The position numbers were made by a program, and so were the translations under genes. A DNA stretch of 64,000 nucleotides from JACVRW01 sp963728495. Lineage in GTDB: Bacteria; Actinomycetota; Thermoleophilia; Solirubrobacterales; Thermoleophilaceae. A model generated the notes under the pieces. That model saw only the letters and a list, made by a program, of their open reading frames with translations. It was not told the DNA's origin and ran no database searches. The DNA lies in the NCBI GenBank assembly GCA_963728495.1, contig CAVSKI010000005.1:186001-250000 (forward strand), given 5' to 3'. Shown here one piece after another: positions 43,591 through 52,077 of the stretch. Positions within the stretch are counted from its first letter, which is position 1; each line of letters opens with the position of its first letter.

Positions 43591-44904
43591 GTGCGATACG
43601 ACATCGTGGTGATCGGGGCGGGTCTGGCGGGCCTGACGGCGGCGCGCCGATTGGCCAAGGGCGGCACGGATGTGGTGGTGCTCGAGGCGCGCGGGCGCCC
43701 GGGCGGGCGCGTTGAGCAAACCGAGCTGGCCGACGGTCGCCTCGTGCAGCTGGGCGGCGAGGTGGTGGCCCCGTTCCACACCGCTTACACCCGGCTGGTC
43801 GAGGAGCTCGGCCTGACGATCGTGCCGGGCTTCCCTTCGCTGCCGGGCGAGGAGACGTTCGTGCTAGCCGACCGCGACCGCCTGGTCGGCGAGGGCTTTC
43901 CCTTCTTCGGCGACGAGGACCGCCGCAGCTACGAGCAGGTCGAGGGCGCGTTTCGGCGCCTGGCGCAGGAGGTGGATCCCGACAACCCGTGGTCTCACGC
44001 GCGTGCGCGCGAGCTCGACGCGGTGTCGGTGTCGGCCTGGTTGCGCGCGCAGGGCGCCACACCGAACGTCGTGCGGGCCCGCGAGCTGGTGGCCGGCGCG
44101 CTGGCCGCCGAGTCCAACGAGCGCACGTCGCTGCTGTCGGACCTGCGCAAGGAGGCGGCGGCGGGAGCGCACGGCTTCTACGACTACGACGTCTGGGAGT
44201 GCCAGCGCGTGGCCGAGGGCTCGGCCACTGTGGCGCTGCGGGTGGCGGCCGAGCTGGGGCACCGCATCCGCTACGCCACGCCCGTGACCGAGGTCAGGGT
44301 GAGCCCGAGCGGCTGCACCGTGCTCACCGCCACGGGCGAGCGCTTCGAGAGCGAAGCCGTGATCTGCGCGTTGCCCGTGGGACCGCTGCGCCGGGTGAGG
44401 GTGGAGGGAGTTTCAGCGGAGCGCCTGGCGTCACTGCACCGCCAGAAGAACGCCCTGGTGGCCAAGGCGGTGTTCGTGTGGGCCGACTCCTTCTGGGAGC
44501 GAAACGGCCAGAACGGCGACGTCTATGCCGAAACCGGGCTGATCGGCGGCACCTGGACCCAGCGCGAGGGAATCATGTCGACGCTCGTGCCGCCCGAGCG
44601 CTTCGGACCCTTCCTGGCCACGCCCGAGGAGGAGCTCGAGCGCACGCTGACCGACGAGATGGCCATTGCCTACGGCGAAGAGGCCCGCGCCCTACAGGCC
44701 TTCTACGTGCGCCGCTGGGGCGCCGACCCGTGGACGCGCGGCTACATCACCGCCTGGCGGCCGGGCGACGTGATGGCCGTGGGCCCGCTGCACGGAACCC
44801 ACGAACCGCCGTTCTACGTATGCGGTTCGGACCAGTGGGTCTGCGGCTACATGGAGGGCGCCGTGCGCACCGGCTCGGCCGCCGCCGAGGCGTCGTGCCG
44901 GTAG
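43591..44904 (+). CDS. Flavin-containing amine oxidase / phytoene-desaturase-like FAD oxidoreductase
   Basis: 437 residues from a GTG at 43591; the frame is open far upstream only because it shadows the azl genes. N-terminal FAD motif YDIVVIGAGLAGLTAARRLA with the E-A-R-G-R-P-G-G-R motif (VVLEARGRPGGRVEQTELAD), and near the end YMEGAVRTGSAAAEASC, the second flavin motif of monoamine-oxidase-like proteins. In the middle, GGTWTQREGIMSTLV is the substrate-domain region. The substrate could be a primary amine or polyamine. The last 58 bp overlap the convergent GMC gene. Confidence 0.87.
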   Translation: MRYDIVVIGAGLAGLTAARRLAKGGTDVVVLEARGRPGGRVEQTELADGRLVQLGGEVVAPFHTAYTRLVEELGLTIVPGFPSLPGEETFVLADRDRLVGEGFPFFGDEDRRSYEQVEGAFRRLAQEVDPDNPWSHARARELDAVSVSAWLRAQGATPNVVRARELVAGALAAESNERTSLLSDLRKEAAAGAHGFYDYDVWECQRVAEGSATVALRVAAELGHRIRYATPVTEVRVSPSGCTVLTATGERFESEAVICALPVGPLRRVRVEGVSAERLASLHRQKNALVAKAVFVWADSFWERNGQNGDVYAETGLIGGTWTQREGIMSTLVPPERFGPFLATPEEELERTLTDEMAIAYGEEARALQAFYVRRWGADPWTRGYITAWRPGDVMAVGPLHGTHEPPFYVCGSDQWVCGYMEGAVRTGSAAAEASCR

Positions 44905-46544
44905 AACTCGACGTTCTCGGCCGGCAGCGGCGTGTTGCCCAGGATCAGGTCGGCCGACTTCTCCGCCGTCATCATCACCGGCGCGTAGATGTTGCCGTTG
45001 GTCACGTAGGGGAACACCGAGGCATCGACCACGCGTAGGCCGTCCACCCCGTGCACGCGCAGCGAGCGCGGGTCGGTCACGGCCAGGCCGTCGGTGCCCA
45101 TCCGGGCCGTGCAGGAGGGATGCAGCGCGGTCTCGGCGTCCTTGGCCACCCACTCGAGAATCTGCTCGTCGGTCTCGACCTCCCTACCCGGGGACAGCTC
45201 GCCGCCGCTGAACGGGGCGAAGGCCGGCGCATCGAGGATCGCGCGCGTCTTGTGGATTGCCTCGACCCACTCGCGCCGGTCGTTCTCGGTCGAGAGGTAG
45301 TTGAAGCGCAGCGCCGGGTGCTTGCGCGGGTCGCGGCTGACCACCTTGCAGGTTCCGCGCACGTCGGAGTACATGGGCCCGACGTGGACCTGGTAGCCGT
45401 GACCGCCGCCGCCCTCGGGGAGCGTACCGTCGTAGCGCACCGCGATGGGCAGGAAGTGGTACATGAGGTTCGGGTAGGCGACCTCATCGTTGGAGCGGAT
45501 GAAGCCGCCCGCCTCGAAGTGGTTGCTGGCGCCGGGCCCGCTCTTTCGCAGCAGCCACTCGGCACCGACCTTGGGTCGGTTCTTCATCGAGAAGTAGGGG
45601 GCCATCGAAACGGGCTGCGTGCTCGAATGCTGCACGTAGACCTCGAGGTGGTCCTGGAGGTTCTCGCCCACCCCCGGCAGGTCGCTGACCACGTCGATGC
45701 CCAGGGCGCGCAGCTCGCTCGCCGCGCCCACACCCGAGAGCTGCAGGAGCTGAGGCGAGTTGATCGCCCCGCCGCAGAGGATCACCTCATCGGCCTTGGC
45801 CGTCCTGGTGCGCCGGCCCGGCCGCGCGTACTCGACTCCAACCGCCCGCGAGCCGTCAAACAGCACGCGCGTGGTCAGCGCGAACGTCTCCACGGTCAGG
45901 TTGGGACGGTCCATCACCGGATGCAGGTATGCCTGCGAAGCCGACAGGCGCCGGCCGTCATGCACGTTGCGATCGAAGGCGGCAAAGCCCTCCTGCCGAT
46001 AGCCGTTGACGTCCGAGGTCAGCGGATGGCCGGCCTCCTGTACGGCAGCGAAGAACGCGTCGAAAAGCGGACCGCGAGCCGGACCGCGCTCGAGCACGAG
46101 CGGGCCGTCGTGACCGCGGAAGGGATCGTCGCGCTCGGCGGCCAGGCAGTTCTCCATGCGCTTGAAGTAGGGCAGGCAGTGGGCGTGGTCCCACGTCTTC
46201 ATCCCCTCGCCCGATGCCCAGCGCTCGTAGTCCAGCGGGTTGCCGCGCTGGAAGATCATGCCGTTGATGCTGCTCGATCCGCCCAGGACCTTTCCGCGCG
46301 CGTGGTAGACGCGACGCCCGCCCATGTGCGGCTCGGGCTCCGACTCGTACTTCCAGTCGTAGAAGCGGCTGCCGATCGGAAAGGCCAGCGCCGCGGGCAT
46401 GTGGATGAACATGTCCCACGACCAGTCCGGGCGCCCCGCCTCCAGGACCAGGACACGGTTGCCCGGATCGGCGGAGAGGCGATTGGCGAGCACGCTGCCC
46501 GCCGAGCCGCCGCCGACGATTACGTAGTCGTACCAGCCGTCCAT
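44847..46544 (-). CDS. GMC-family oxidoreductase, choline dehydrogenase-like
   Basis: 565 residues, the usual BetA length. FAD motif DYVIVGGGSAGSVLANRLSA, GMC signature 1 around RGKVLGGSSSINGMIFQRGN, signature 2 around GGAINSPQLLQLSGVGAASE, active-site histidine in ALHPSCTARMGTDGLAVTDP and the C-terminal VTNGNIYAPVMMTAEKSADL. It would oxidise choline (or another amino alcohol) to the aldehyde. The gene starts inside the end of the 2OG-dioxygenase gene (25-bp overlap), as the third gene of the minus operon headed by the DmdA/GcvT-like gene. No betB aldehyde dehydrogenase is seen. Confidence 0.88.
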   Translation of the reverse strand: MDGWYDYVIVGGGSAGSVLANRLSADPGNRVLVLEAGRPDWSWDMFIHMPAALAFPIGSRFYDWKYESEPEPHMGGRRVYHARGKVLGGSSSINGMIFQRGNPLDYERWASGEGMKTWDHAHCLPYFKRMENCLAAERDDPFRGHDGPLVLERGPARGPLFDAFFAAVQEAGHPLTSDVNGYRQEGFAAFDRNVHDGRRLSASQAYLHPVMDRPNLTVETFALTTRVLFDGSRAVGVEYARPGRRTRTAKADEVILCGGAINSPQLLQLSGVGAASELRALGIDVVSDLPGVGENLQDHLEVYVQHSSTQPVSMAPYFSMKNRPKVGAEWLLRKSGPGASNHFEAGGFIRSNDEVAYPNLMYHFLPIAVRYDGTLPEGGGGHGYQVHVGPMYSDVRGTCKVVSRDPRKHPALRFNYLSTENDRREWVEAIHKTRAILDAPAFAPFSGGELSPGREVETDEQILEWVAKDAETALHPSCTARMGTDGLAVTDPRSLRVHGVDGLRVVDASVFPYVTNGNIYAPVMMTAEKSADLILGNTPLPAENVEFYRHDASAAAEPVRTAPSM

Positions 46545-47377
46545 GCGGATCCCTCCTCGGATGCTCGACAGAAGTCCTTCGCATCATGTCTATTCAGCGG
46601 CTCGCCGTCCACCATCGAGCGAAACCAATACAGCGGAGTCGCCGGGGCGCGTCCGTCGAGGTCGGGCGCACCGCGGCCCTGCGCGAGATCGTCACGGCTG
46701 ACCGTTCGCAGCTCCACACTCACGCGAGTCTCGCCGGATGTGTTGGGCACGCTCGCGTGCAGATGCGCGCCCGAGAAGCAGAGAAGGTCACCGGGCTCGA
46801 TCACCATGCGCAGCTCGGAAGCGGTTGCCACGGGCTCGGTGGGCTCAGGGACGATCGGCAGGTCCTCGGTGGGCTCCCCCGCCCGGCGGCGCTCCCGGAT
46901 CTCGGCGAGGTCCCAGTCTGCGCTCGTGTTCGCGATCGGTTTCGACCAGTAGCCGGGGTAGAAGGCGATGGTTCGCTCCTCGCTGAGCGGGCGCAGGGGC
47001 AGCCACCAGTTCGTCTGCTGAAGCACGTTGGACGACCAGGTGTCGCGGTGAAATCCGATTGTCCCGATCGACCGCTCTGCGGTGGGCGGCACGATGCGAA
47101 GGTAGACCGAGTCCCAGTACGTCCGCGCCGCCACAACCCCCACCTGCTCGAGCGCTGAGCGCAGTAGACGCTCGCAGCGTGGATCCTTGCGGAAACGTTC
47201 CTGGTACTCGGCGATGGCCTCTTCGTCCGGCGCGTCGGGGATCAGCTCGTCAGCCACACTCGCCGCCTCGGTGAGCGCCGGGACCCGCGTGAAAACCAGC
47301 AGGTCCCCGCGGAACACGAGCTCGCTGCGCCGCTCCTCGTCGAGCGGGCCGGAGAGGACATGGACGGAGGTGCTCAG
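46520..47377 (-). CDS. Fe(II)/2-oxoglutarate dioxygenase, phytanoyl-CoA hydroxylase-like
   Basis: Up to 285 residues. The iron-binding motif is IGFHRDTWSSNVLQQTNWWL (HxD) with the distal histidine in CFSGAHLHASVPNTSGETRV and the 2OG arginine just after it. The start is uncertain: in frame there is only a CTG at 47377 (CTGA overlap with the upstream stop) before a GTG at 47317; the sequence STSVHVLSGPLDEERR between them looks like the conserved first strand, so the longer form is preferred. The enzyme would hydroxylate a small substrate, perhaps a betaine-like molecule, as ectoine hydroxylase does. Confidence 0.78.
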   Translation of the reverse strand: MSTSVHVLSGPLDEERRSELVFRGDLLVFTRVPALTEAASVADELIPDAPDEEAIAEYQERFRKDPRCERLLRSALEQVGVVAARTYWDSVYLRIVPPTAERSIGTIGFHRDTWSSNVLQQTNWWLPLRPLSEERTIAFYPGYWSKPIANTSADWDLAEIRERRRAGEPTEDLPIVPEPTEPVATASELRMVIEPGDLLCFSGAHLHASVPNTSGETRVSVELRTVSRDDLAQGRGAPDLDGRAPATPLYWFRSMVDGEPLNRHDAKDFCRASEEGSAWTAGTTT

Positions 47378-48576
47378 GAGGACCCGGCGCCGGCCGCAAG
47401 CTCCTGCTTCGGGGTCTCCTTCTCGGGGTCGACGAACGGCTTCTCGACCACGATCGCCGCCACCGTTTCCTCCGGGCGCTCGATCTCGAGCTCCGTGCCC
47501 AGCTCCGAGTGCTCGGTCGGCACCATGGCGAAACCGATGTTCTTCTCCAGGCGCGGGGAGTAGCACGCCGAGGTCACATCCCCGATCCGAGCGCCGCCCT
47601 TGTGGACACCGAAGACGTCGATCATCGAGCCGTCGTTGAAGGCGCCGAGGTTGGCGCCGCCGATCTCGACTCCAACCAGCTGGCGCTTGGGGCCCTCCTC
47701 CTTGATCCGGTGCAGGGCCTCCTTGCCGATGAAGTCGGCGCCCTGTTCGAGGTCCACCATCCAGTCGTAGCCGTAGCCCACTTCGTAGGGGTTCGTGTCG
47801 TACCACATGTCGCAACCGAGGGCGAGGATTCCGCCCTCGATCCGGCGGATGTGTGAAGGCCCGATCACCGCGAGGTCGTGCGGCTTGCCCGCCTCGAGCA
47901 CCGCGTCCCACAGCTTGACCCCGTTCTTGCTGGCCTCGTACAGATAGATCTCGAAGCCGAGCTCGGCGGTGTAGCCCGTGCGCGATACCAGCACGTTCAT
48001 TCCGTCGACCTCGAAGGGCCGCATGAAGTAGTACGGAATCTCCAGGATGTCCTGGCCGAACAGGTCGACCATCACATCCTTCGACTTGGGCCCCTGGACC
48101 TGAAGCGGCCCGACATCGATCTCCTTGACCGTCACGTCGTAGTCGGAGCCGTGCGCCACACCTCGCGCCCACAGCTCGACGTCGCTGTCGGCCAGCGACA
48201 GCCAGAAGCGGTTCTCCTCCACGCGCAGCAGAACGGGGTCGTTGATGATGCCCCCGTCGGGAAGGCAGTTGAACACGTACTTGCACTGCTCGACGGCGCA
48301 CTTGTTCAGGTCGCGCGCCACCAGCAGGTTCGTGAAGTCGAAGGCGTCCGGCCCGCTGATCTCGACCTGGCGCTCGGCGCCTCCCACGTCCCACAGGGTC
48401 ACGCCGTTCAGCAGCTGCCAGTACTCCTCGACCGGGTCCCCGTAGTGGCGCGGGTGATAGTGGTGGTTGTAGGTGCTGTACAGCTGCACGCCATGGCGGC
48501 GCGACGCGTAGAAGTACGGCGACTTCTTGATCCGGGGGTAGAGCAGGACTCCCGGGTTCTCGTTCACCTGTGCCAA
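47374..48576 (-). CDS. GcvT/DmdA-family tetrahydrofolate-dependent demethylase
   Basis: 400 residues from the TTG at 48576 behind GGAAGGAACG. The folate-binding GcvT fold is clear: GVQLYSTYNHHYHPRHYGDP, NGVTLWDVGGAERQVEISGP, VFNCLPDGGIINDPVLLRVE, WLSLADSDVELWARGVAHGS, LQVQGPKSKDVMVDLFG and ILALGCDMWYDTNPYEVGYG. This pattern, especially IINDPVLL and LADSDV, is closer to DMSP demethylase DmdA and relatives than to glycine-cleavage T protein. It would move a methyl group from a sulfonium or quaternary amine to tetrahydrofolate. A TGATATATCA palindrome at 48610 lies 34 bp upstream; it leads the operon with the 2OG dioxygenase and GMC genes. Confidence 0.85.
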   Translation of the reverse strand: MAQVNENPGVLLYPRIKKSPYFYASRRHGVQLYSTYNHHYHPRHYGDPVEEYWQLLNGVTLWDVGGAERQVEISGPDAFDFTNLLVARDLNKCAVEQCKYVFNCLPDGGIINDPVLLRVEENRFWLSLADSDVELWARGVAHGSDYDVTVKEIDVGPLQVQGPKSKDVMVDLFGQDILEIPYYFMRPFEVDGMNVLVSRTGYTAELGFEIYLYEASKNGVKLWDAVLEAGKPHDLAVIGPSHIRRIEGGILALGCDMWYDTNPYEVGYGYDWMVDLEQGADFIGKEALHRIKEEGPKRQLVGVEIGGANLGAFNDGSMIDVFGVHKGGARIGDVTSACYSPRLEKNIGFAMVPTEHSELGTELEIERPEETVAAIVVEKPFVDPEKETPKQELAAGAGSS

Positions 48577-48609
48577 GGTCGTTCCTTCCGGTCTACTTGC
48601 GGGCAAGCG

Positions 48610-48619
48610 TGATATATCA
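48610..48619. promoter_or_regulatory. TGATATATCA palindrome upstream of the DmdA/GcvT-like operon
   Basis: A perfect 10-bp AT-rich palindrome in a GC-rich gap, 34 bp before the TTG start of the demethylase gene. The same sequence, extended to 14 bp, occurs at 49355-49368. It is the typical length and symmetry of GntR/FadR-type operators. No GntR gene is in the window, so the regulator is encoded elsewhere. Confidence 0.6.
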
Positions 48620-48643
48620 GTTCGCCGGGGCGAGGGTCAACAC

Positions 48644-49351
48644 CTAGCGCGAAGCGCCCGGCTCTGCCGGGTGCGCAGCGTTCGATATAAGCGCCAGCGC
48701 CTCGTCGAGGTCGATTCGCCGGTAGGTCTCGACCGGAACGCCGTCCTCCACGAGTTCGCGCCGGGCGAGCTCGATCTCGCTTCGCACATCCGGCGCCACC
48801 TCGTTCGATTGCTCCAGGACGGTCTTCACGTAGCCCTCGGCCACCGGGTTGCTCGCCACCCGGACATCGGCTCGCTCCACTCGCCCCGAGGCCGAATAGG
48901 CCAGGCAACTCACGACGCGCGCCCGGGCGCTGGCCAGGGCCTCCGGCTCCAGCGCCGGTTCGCCGGGCGCGCCGTCCTCCACCACCAGGCGGGTGATGCC
49001 GCGGTCGTCGAGCGCCTCGAGGATCTGCTGGGGGTCCTCCCCCACCACGACTTCCTTGCGCCTGGGCCACACGTCGAGCCAGGAGTGGTCGCCGAGCGAC
49101 CGGCCGACGTGGAACAGGAAGTAGTCGGGATAGATGAAGAAGTCCGGCCCGCGATCGCGCTGGATGTCGTAGAAGGCGGTGACCGTCGCGGTGATCAGCG
49201 CGCTCGCACCGAGCGCGCCGCAGGGACGGGTCATCACCAGCCCGAGGCGGTCGTGGTCTTCGAAGCCCTCGAACAGCTCCTCGAGGCGAGCGCGCCGGCC
49301 CGCCACTTCGATCTCGAACATCGAGCTGCGGAGCTCCCGCGCCGAGTGCAC
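48644..49351 (-). CDS. Conserved-looking hypothetical protein in the methylamine island
   Basis: 235 residues from a GTG at 49351 (an internal ATG at 49321 is the alternative start). Not recognised. Landmarks are MFEIEVAGRRARLEELFEGF, an alanine-rich hydrophobic stretch ALGASALITATVTAFYDIQR, FFIYPDYFLFHVGRSLGDHS, VVVGEDPQQILEALDDRGIT and a helical C-terminus. It could be a two-domain alpha/beta protein; no signal peptide. It is framed by the two TGATATATCA sites and lies between the DmdA-like operon and the divergent DMGDH-like gene, so it belongs to the same regulon. If the GTG is used the message would be leaderless. Confidence 0.7.
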   Translation of the reverse strand: MHSARELRSSMFEIEVAGRRARLEELFEGFEDHDRLGLVMTRPCGALGASALITATVTAFYDIQRDRGPDFFIYPDYFLFHVGRSLGDHSWLDVWPRRKEVVVGEDPQQILEALDDRGITRLVVEDGAPGEPALEPEALASARARVVSCLAYSASGRVERADVRVASNPVAEGYVKTVLEQSNEVAPDVRSEIELARRELVEDGVPVETYRRIDLDEALALISNAAHPAEPGASR

Positions 49352-49354
49352 AGG

Positions 49355-49368
49355 TGTGATATATCACA
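49355..49368. promoter_or_regulatory. TGTGATATATCACA palindrome in the divergent promoter
   Basis: Perfect 14-bp palindrome, 4 bp from the GTG of the hypothetical gene and 35 bp from the GTG of the dehydrogenase gene. It shares the TGATATATCA core with the site at 48610-48619. A single repressor could switch both divergent genes here. Confidence 0.7.
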
Positions 49369-49403
49369 GCTTCCGCCCGCTCCCTACCGCGAGGTGACCC
49401 TCG

Positions 49404-51917
49404 GTGGAAAATTCATCCGCTCGCGCCGTCGTGATCGGCGCCGGCATCGTCGGAAACAGCCTCGTGCATCACCTGGCCCGGCTCGGGTGGACCGACCTGG
49501 TGCTGACCGACAAGGGCCCGCTGCCCAACCCGGGCGGATCCACCGGCCACGCCTCGAACTTCATCTTCCCGGTCGATCACTCGCGCGAGATGACCGCGCT
49601 CACGCTCGACAGCATGCGGCAGTACGACGAGCTCGGCGTGACCACCACCTGCGGCGGCATCGAGGTGGCGCGCACCGAGGAGCGCATGGAGGAGCTGCGC
49701 CGGCGGATGTCCTCCGCCGCCTCCTGGGGGGTCGAGCCCGTGTCGCTGGTCACGCCCGCCGAGATCAAGGAGCTCGTGCCCTTCATCGACGAGAGCGTGA
49801 TCATCGGTGGCTTCTACTCCCCCGCCGTGTCCGTGGTGGACTCGCTGCGCGCCGGCACGCTCATGCGCGAGCGCGCTCAGGAAAGCGGAGCGCTCACCGT
49901 GTCGGCCAACACCGAGGTGCTCGGCATCGACGTCGAGGGCGGCCGCGTAAAGCGTGTGCGCACCGACCGCGGCGACATCGAGACCGAGACCGTGGTGATC
50001 TGCTGCGGGGTCTGGAGCCCGCGCCTGGCCCGGATGGCGGGAGCATCGATCCCGCTCACCCCGGCGGTCCACCAGATGATCGACATCGGGCCGGTACCGC
50101 ATTTCGCGGACGCCAAGAGCGCGATCGACTTCCCGATCGTGCGCGACATGGACACGAACATGTATGAGCGGCAGGACGGCACCGGGCTCGAGGTGGGCTC
50201 GTATGCCCACCGGCCGATCCTGCACGACCCCGACGAGATCCCCTCGATCGAGGAGGCGGCGCTCTCGCCCACCGAGCTGCCCTTCACCGAGGACGACTTC
50301 GTGGAGCAGATGGAGCACGCCCTCGAGCTGATGCCGGAGATCGTGGGCGACGAGTCGGTGGGCATCAAGTACGCCATCAACGGCCTGCTCTCGCTCACGC
50401 CCGACGGCCTGCCCATCCTGGGCGAGACGCCGGAGGTGGGTGGGCTCTGGTCGGCCGCCGCGGTGTGGGTGAAGGAGGGCCCGGGCATCGGCCGGGCGGT
50501 GGCGGAGTGGATGGTGGAGGGCGAGCCCGAGATCGACCTTCAGGCCTCCGACATCGCGCGGTTCTACGAGCACCAGAAGAGCACCGCGCACGTGAGGGCC
50601 CGGGCGGCCGAGGGCTTCAACAAGACCTACGGGATCGTGCATCCGGGCGAGCAGTGGGGTTCGAATCGCGACGTTCGGCTGTCGCCCTTCAACGCCCGCG
50701 AGCAACAGCTCGAGGCCGTTTTCTACGAGGCGGCGGGCTGGGAGCGCCCACACTGGTACGAGTCCAACCGCGGGCTGCTCGAGGACTACGGCGCGTCGGT
50801 CAACGGCCGCGAGGCCGAGTGGGACTCGCGCTGGTGGTCGCCGATCATCAACGCCGAGCACCTGGCGATGCGCGATCGCGCGGGGATGTTCGACCTCACG
50901 GCGTTCTGTGTCTTCGACATCGTCGGTCCTGGCGCACTCGAGTGCGTGCAGCGGGTGGCCGTCCGCCAGATGGACGTGAAGCCGGGCCGCGTGGTCTACA
51001 CGCCGGTGCTCACCCCGCGCGGCGGCTTTCGCTCCGACCTGACGATCATGCGCCTCGGCGCCGAGCACTTCCGGGTGGTCACGGGTGGGGCACACGGCAT
51101 GGCCGACCTCAAGTGGTTCGCCGACCATCTGCGCAGGGACGGCGGCGCGCAGGTCTTCGACCTCACCTCGAACTACTGCACGCTGGGGTTGTGGGGCCCG
51201 CGGGCCCGCGACATCCTCGCCAGCACCACCGGGGCCGATGTCTCCAACGAGGGCTTTCCCTTCGCCACCTGCGCCACGATCGAGATGGGGCCGCTACGGG
51301 TGCTGGCGTCACGCATCTCCTACGTCGGCGACCTGGGCTGGGAGCTCTACGTGCCGATCGAGCAGGGCGCCAAGCTGTGGGACATCGTCTGGGAGGCCGG
51401 CCGGCCGCACGGCGTGGTGCCCGCCGGGATCGGCGTGTACGGCACCACCGGCCGGCTGGAGAAGTGCTACCGCGCGTTCGGCTTTGAGCTCGACGGCGAG
51501 TACAACGTCGTCGAGGCCGGCATGGCCTGGGGCAAGGTCAAGGAGCAGGACTTCGTCGGCAAGGAGGCCTACGTGGGTCATCGCGAGTCCGAGCCGGCGG
51601 CCGTGATGTGCACGCTCACCGTCGACGAGCACAGCGTCAACGGGGGTCCCGAGCGCTTCATGCTCGGTGGCGAGCCGGTCCTCAGCCGCGACGGCGCGCC
51701 GCTCGCCGACGCGCACGGGCGCCGGTCGTTCGTGACCAGCGCGGGCGCGGGGCCATCGGTGGGCAAGCACATCCTGATGTCCTACCTGCCGCCCGAGCAC
51801 GCCGTCGTCGGCGACACCCTCCTCGTGCAGTACATGGGCGAGCGCTATCCGGTGACCGTGGCGACCAACGACTCGACGCCGCTCTTCGACCCGAACAACG
51901 AGCGAGTGAAGGCCTAG
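49404..51917 (+). CDS. Dimethylglycine/sarcosine dehydrogenase-like flavoprotein fused to GcvT
   Basis: 837 residues from a GTG at 49404. Residues 1-390 form a DAO-type FAD domain (VVIGAGIVGNSLVHHLARLG); PNPGGSTGHASNFIFP contains the histidine (near residue 49) that in the family carries covalent FAD. From about residue 400 the FAO_M/GcvT part follows: HVRARAAEGFNKTYGIVHPG, NAEHLAMRDRAGMFDLTAFC, GPGALECVQRVAVRQMDVKP and the aminomethyltransferase C-domain with YGTTGRLEKCYRAFGFELDG. Such enzymes oxidatively demethylate dimethylglycine or sarcosine and load formaldehyde onto tetrahydrofolate. The etfBA and etfD genes follow as its electron acceptors. Confidence 0.9.
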   Translation: MENSSARAVVIGAGIVGNSLVHHLARLGWTDLVLTDKGPLPNPGGSTGHASNFIFPVDHSREMTALTLDSMRQYDELGVTTTCGGIEVARTEERMEELRRRMSSAASWGVEPVSLVTPAEIKELVPFIDESVIIGGFYSPAVSVVDSLRAGTLMRERAQESGALTVSANTEVLGIDVEGGRVKRVRTDRGDIETETVVICCGVWSPRLARMAGASIPLTPAVHQMIDIGPVPHFADAKSAIDFPIVRDMDTNMYERQDGTGLEVGSYAHRPILHDPDEIPSIEEAALSPTELPFTEDDFVEQMEHALELMPEIVGDESVGIKYAINGLLSLTPDGLPILGETPEVGGLWSAAAVWVKEGPGIGRAVAEWMVEGEPEIDLQASDIARFYEHQKSTAHVRARAAEGFNKTYGIVHPGEQWGSNRDVRLSPFNAREQQLEAVFYEAAGWERPHWYESNRGLLEDYGASVNGREAEWDSRWWSPIINAEHLAMRDRAGMFDLTAFCVFDIVGPGALECVQRVAVRQMDVKPGRVVYTPVLTPRGGFRSDLTIMRLGAEHFRVVTGGAHGMADLKWFADHLRRDGGAQVFDLTSNYCTLGLWGPRARDILASTTGADVSNEGFPFATCATIEMGPLRVLASRISYVGDLGWELYVPIEQGAKLWDIVWEAGRPHGVVPAGIGVYGTTGRLEKCYRAFGFELDGEYNVVEAGMAWGKVKEQDFVGKEAYVGHRESEPAAVMCTLTVDEHSVNGGPERFMLGGEPVLSRDGAPLADAHGRRSFVTSAGAGPSVGKHILMSYLPPEHAVVGDTLLVQYMGERYPVTVATNDSTPLFDPNNERVKA

Positions 51918-51938
51918 TGGCCCTTCCTGTCATCACTG

Positions 51939-52052
51939 CCCCGTTTGGCGGCTGCAAGTCTTCGCCTGGCGGCGTCCCCGCTCGCCGCCGTAGCGCTGCT
52001 ACGCCGGCTTCGCGGCTCCTTGCCATGCTCGACTTTCGCTCGCCAAAGCGGG
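51939..52052. repeat. 114-bp repeat element with terminal inverted repeats
   Basis: Ends are CCCCGTTTGGCG (51939-51950) and CGCCAAAGCGGG (52041-52052), which pair at 10 of 12 positions. An inner hairpin GTAGC-GCT-GCTAC sits at 51990-52002. Sixteen bases at the left end are identical to 38174-38189, so it belongs to a dispersed family. It occupies most of the 160-bp gap between the dehydrogenase and etfB genes and ends 25 bp before the etfB ATG, leaving the AGGAAGGA ribosome site free. Confidence 0.65.
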
Positions 52053-52077
52053 CCCGTGCTTCCAGGAAGGACCACTC

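Noticed and set aside
47378..48394. Long N-terminal extension of the 2OG dioxygenase frame
   Set aside because: It is the shadow of the DmdA/GcvT-like gene in another frame; dioxygenase similarity begins near 47377.
49413..51128. 571-residue minus-strand open frame
   Set aside because: Antisense shadow of the DMGDH-like gene; histidine/arginine-rich without any recognisable motif.
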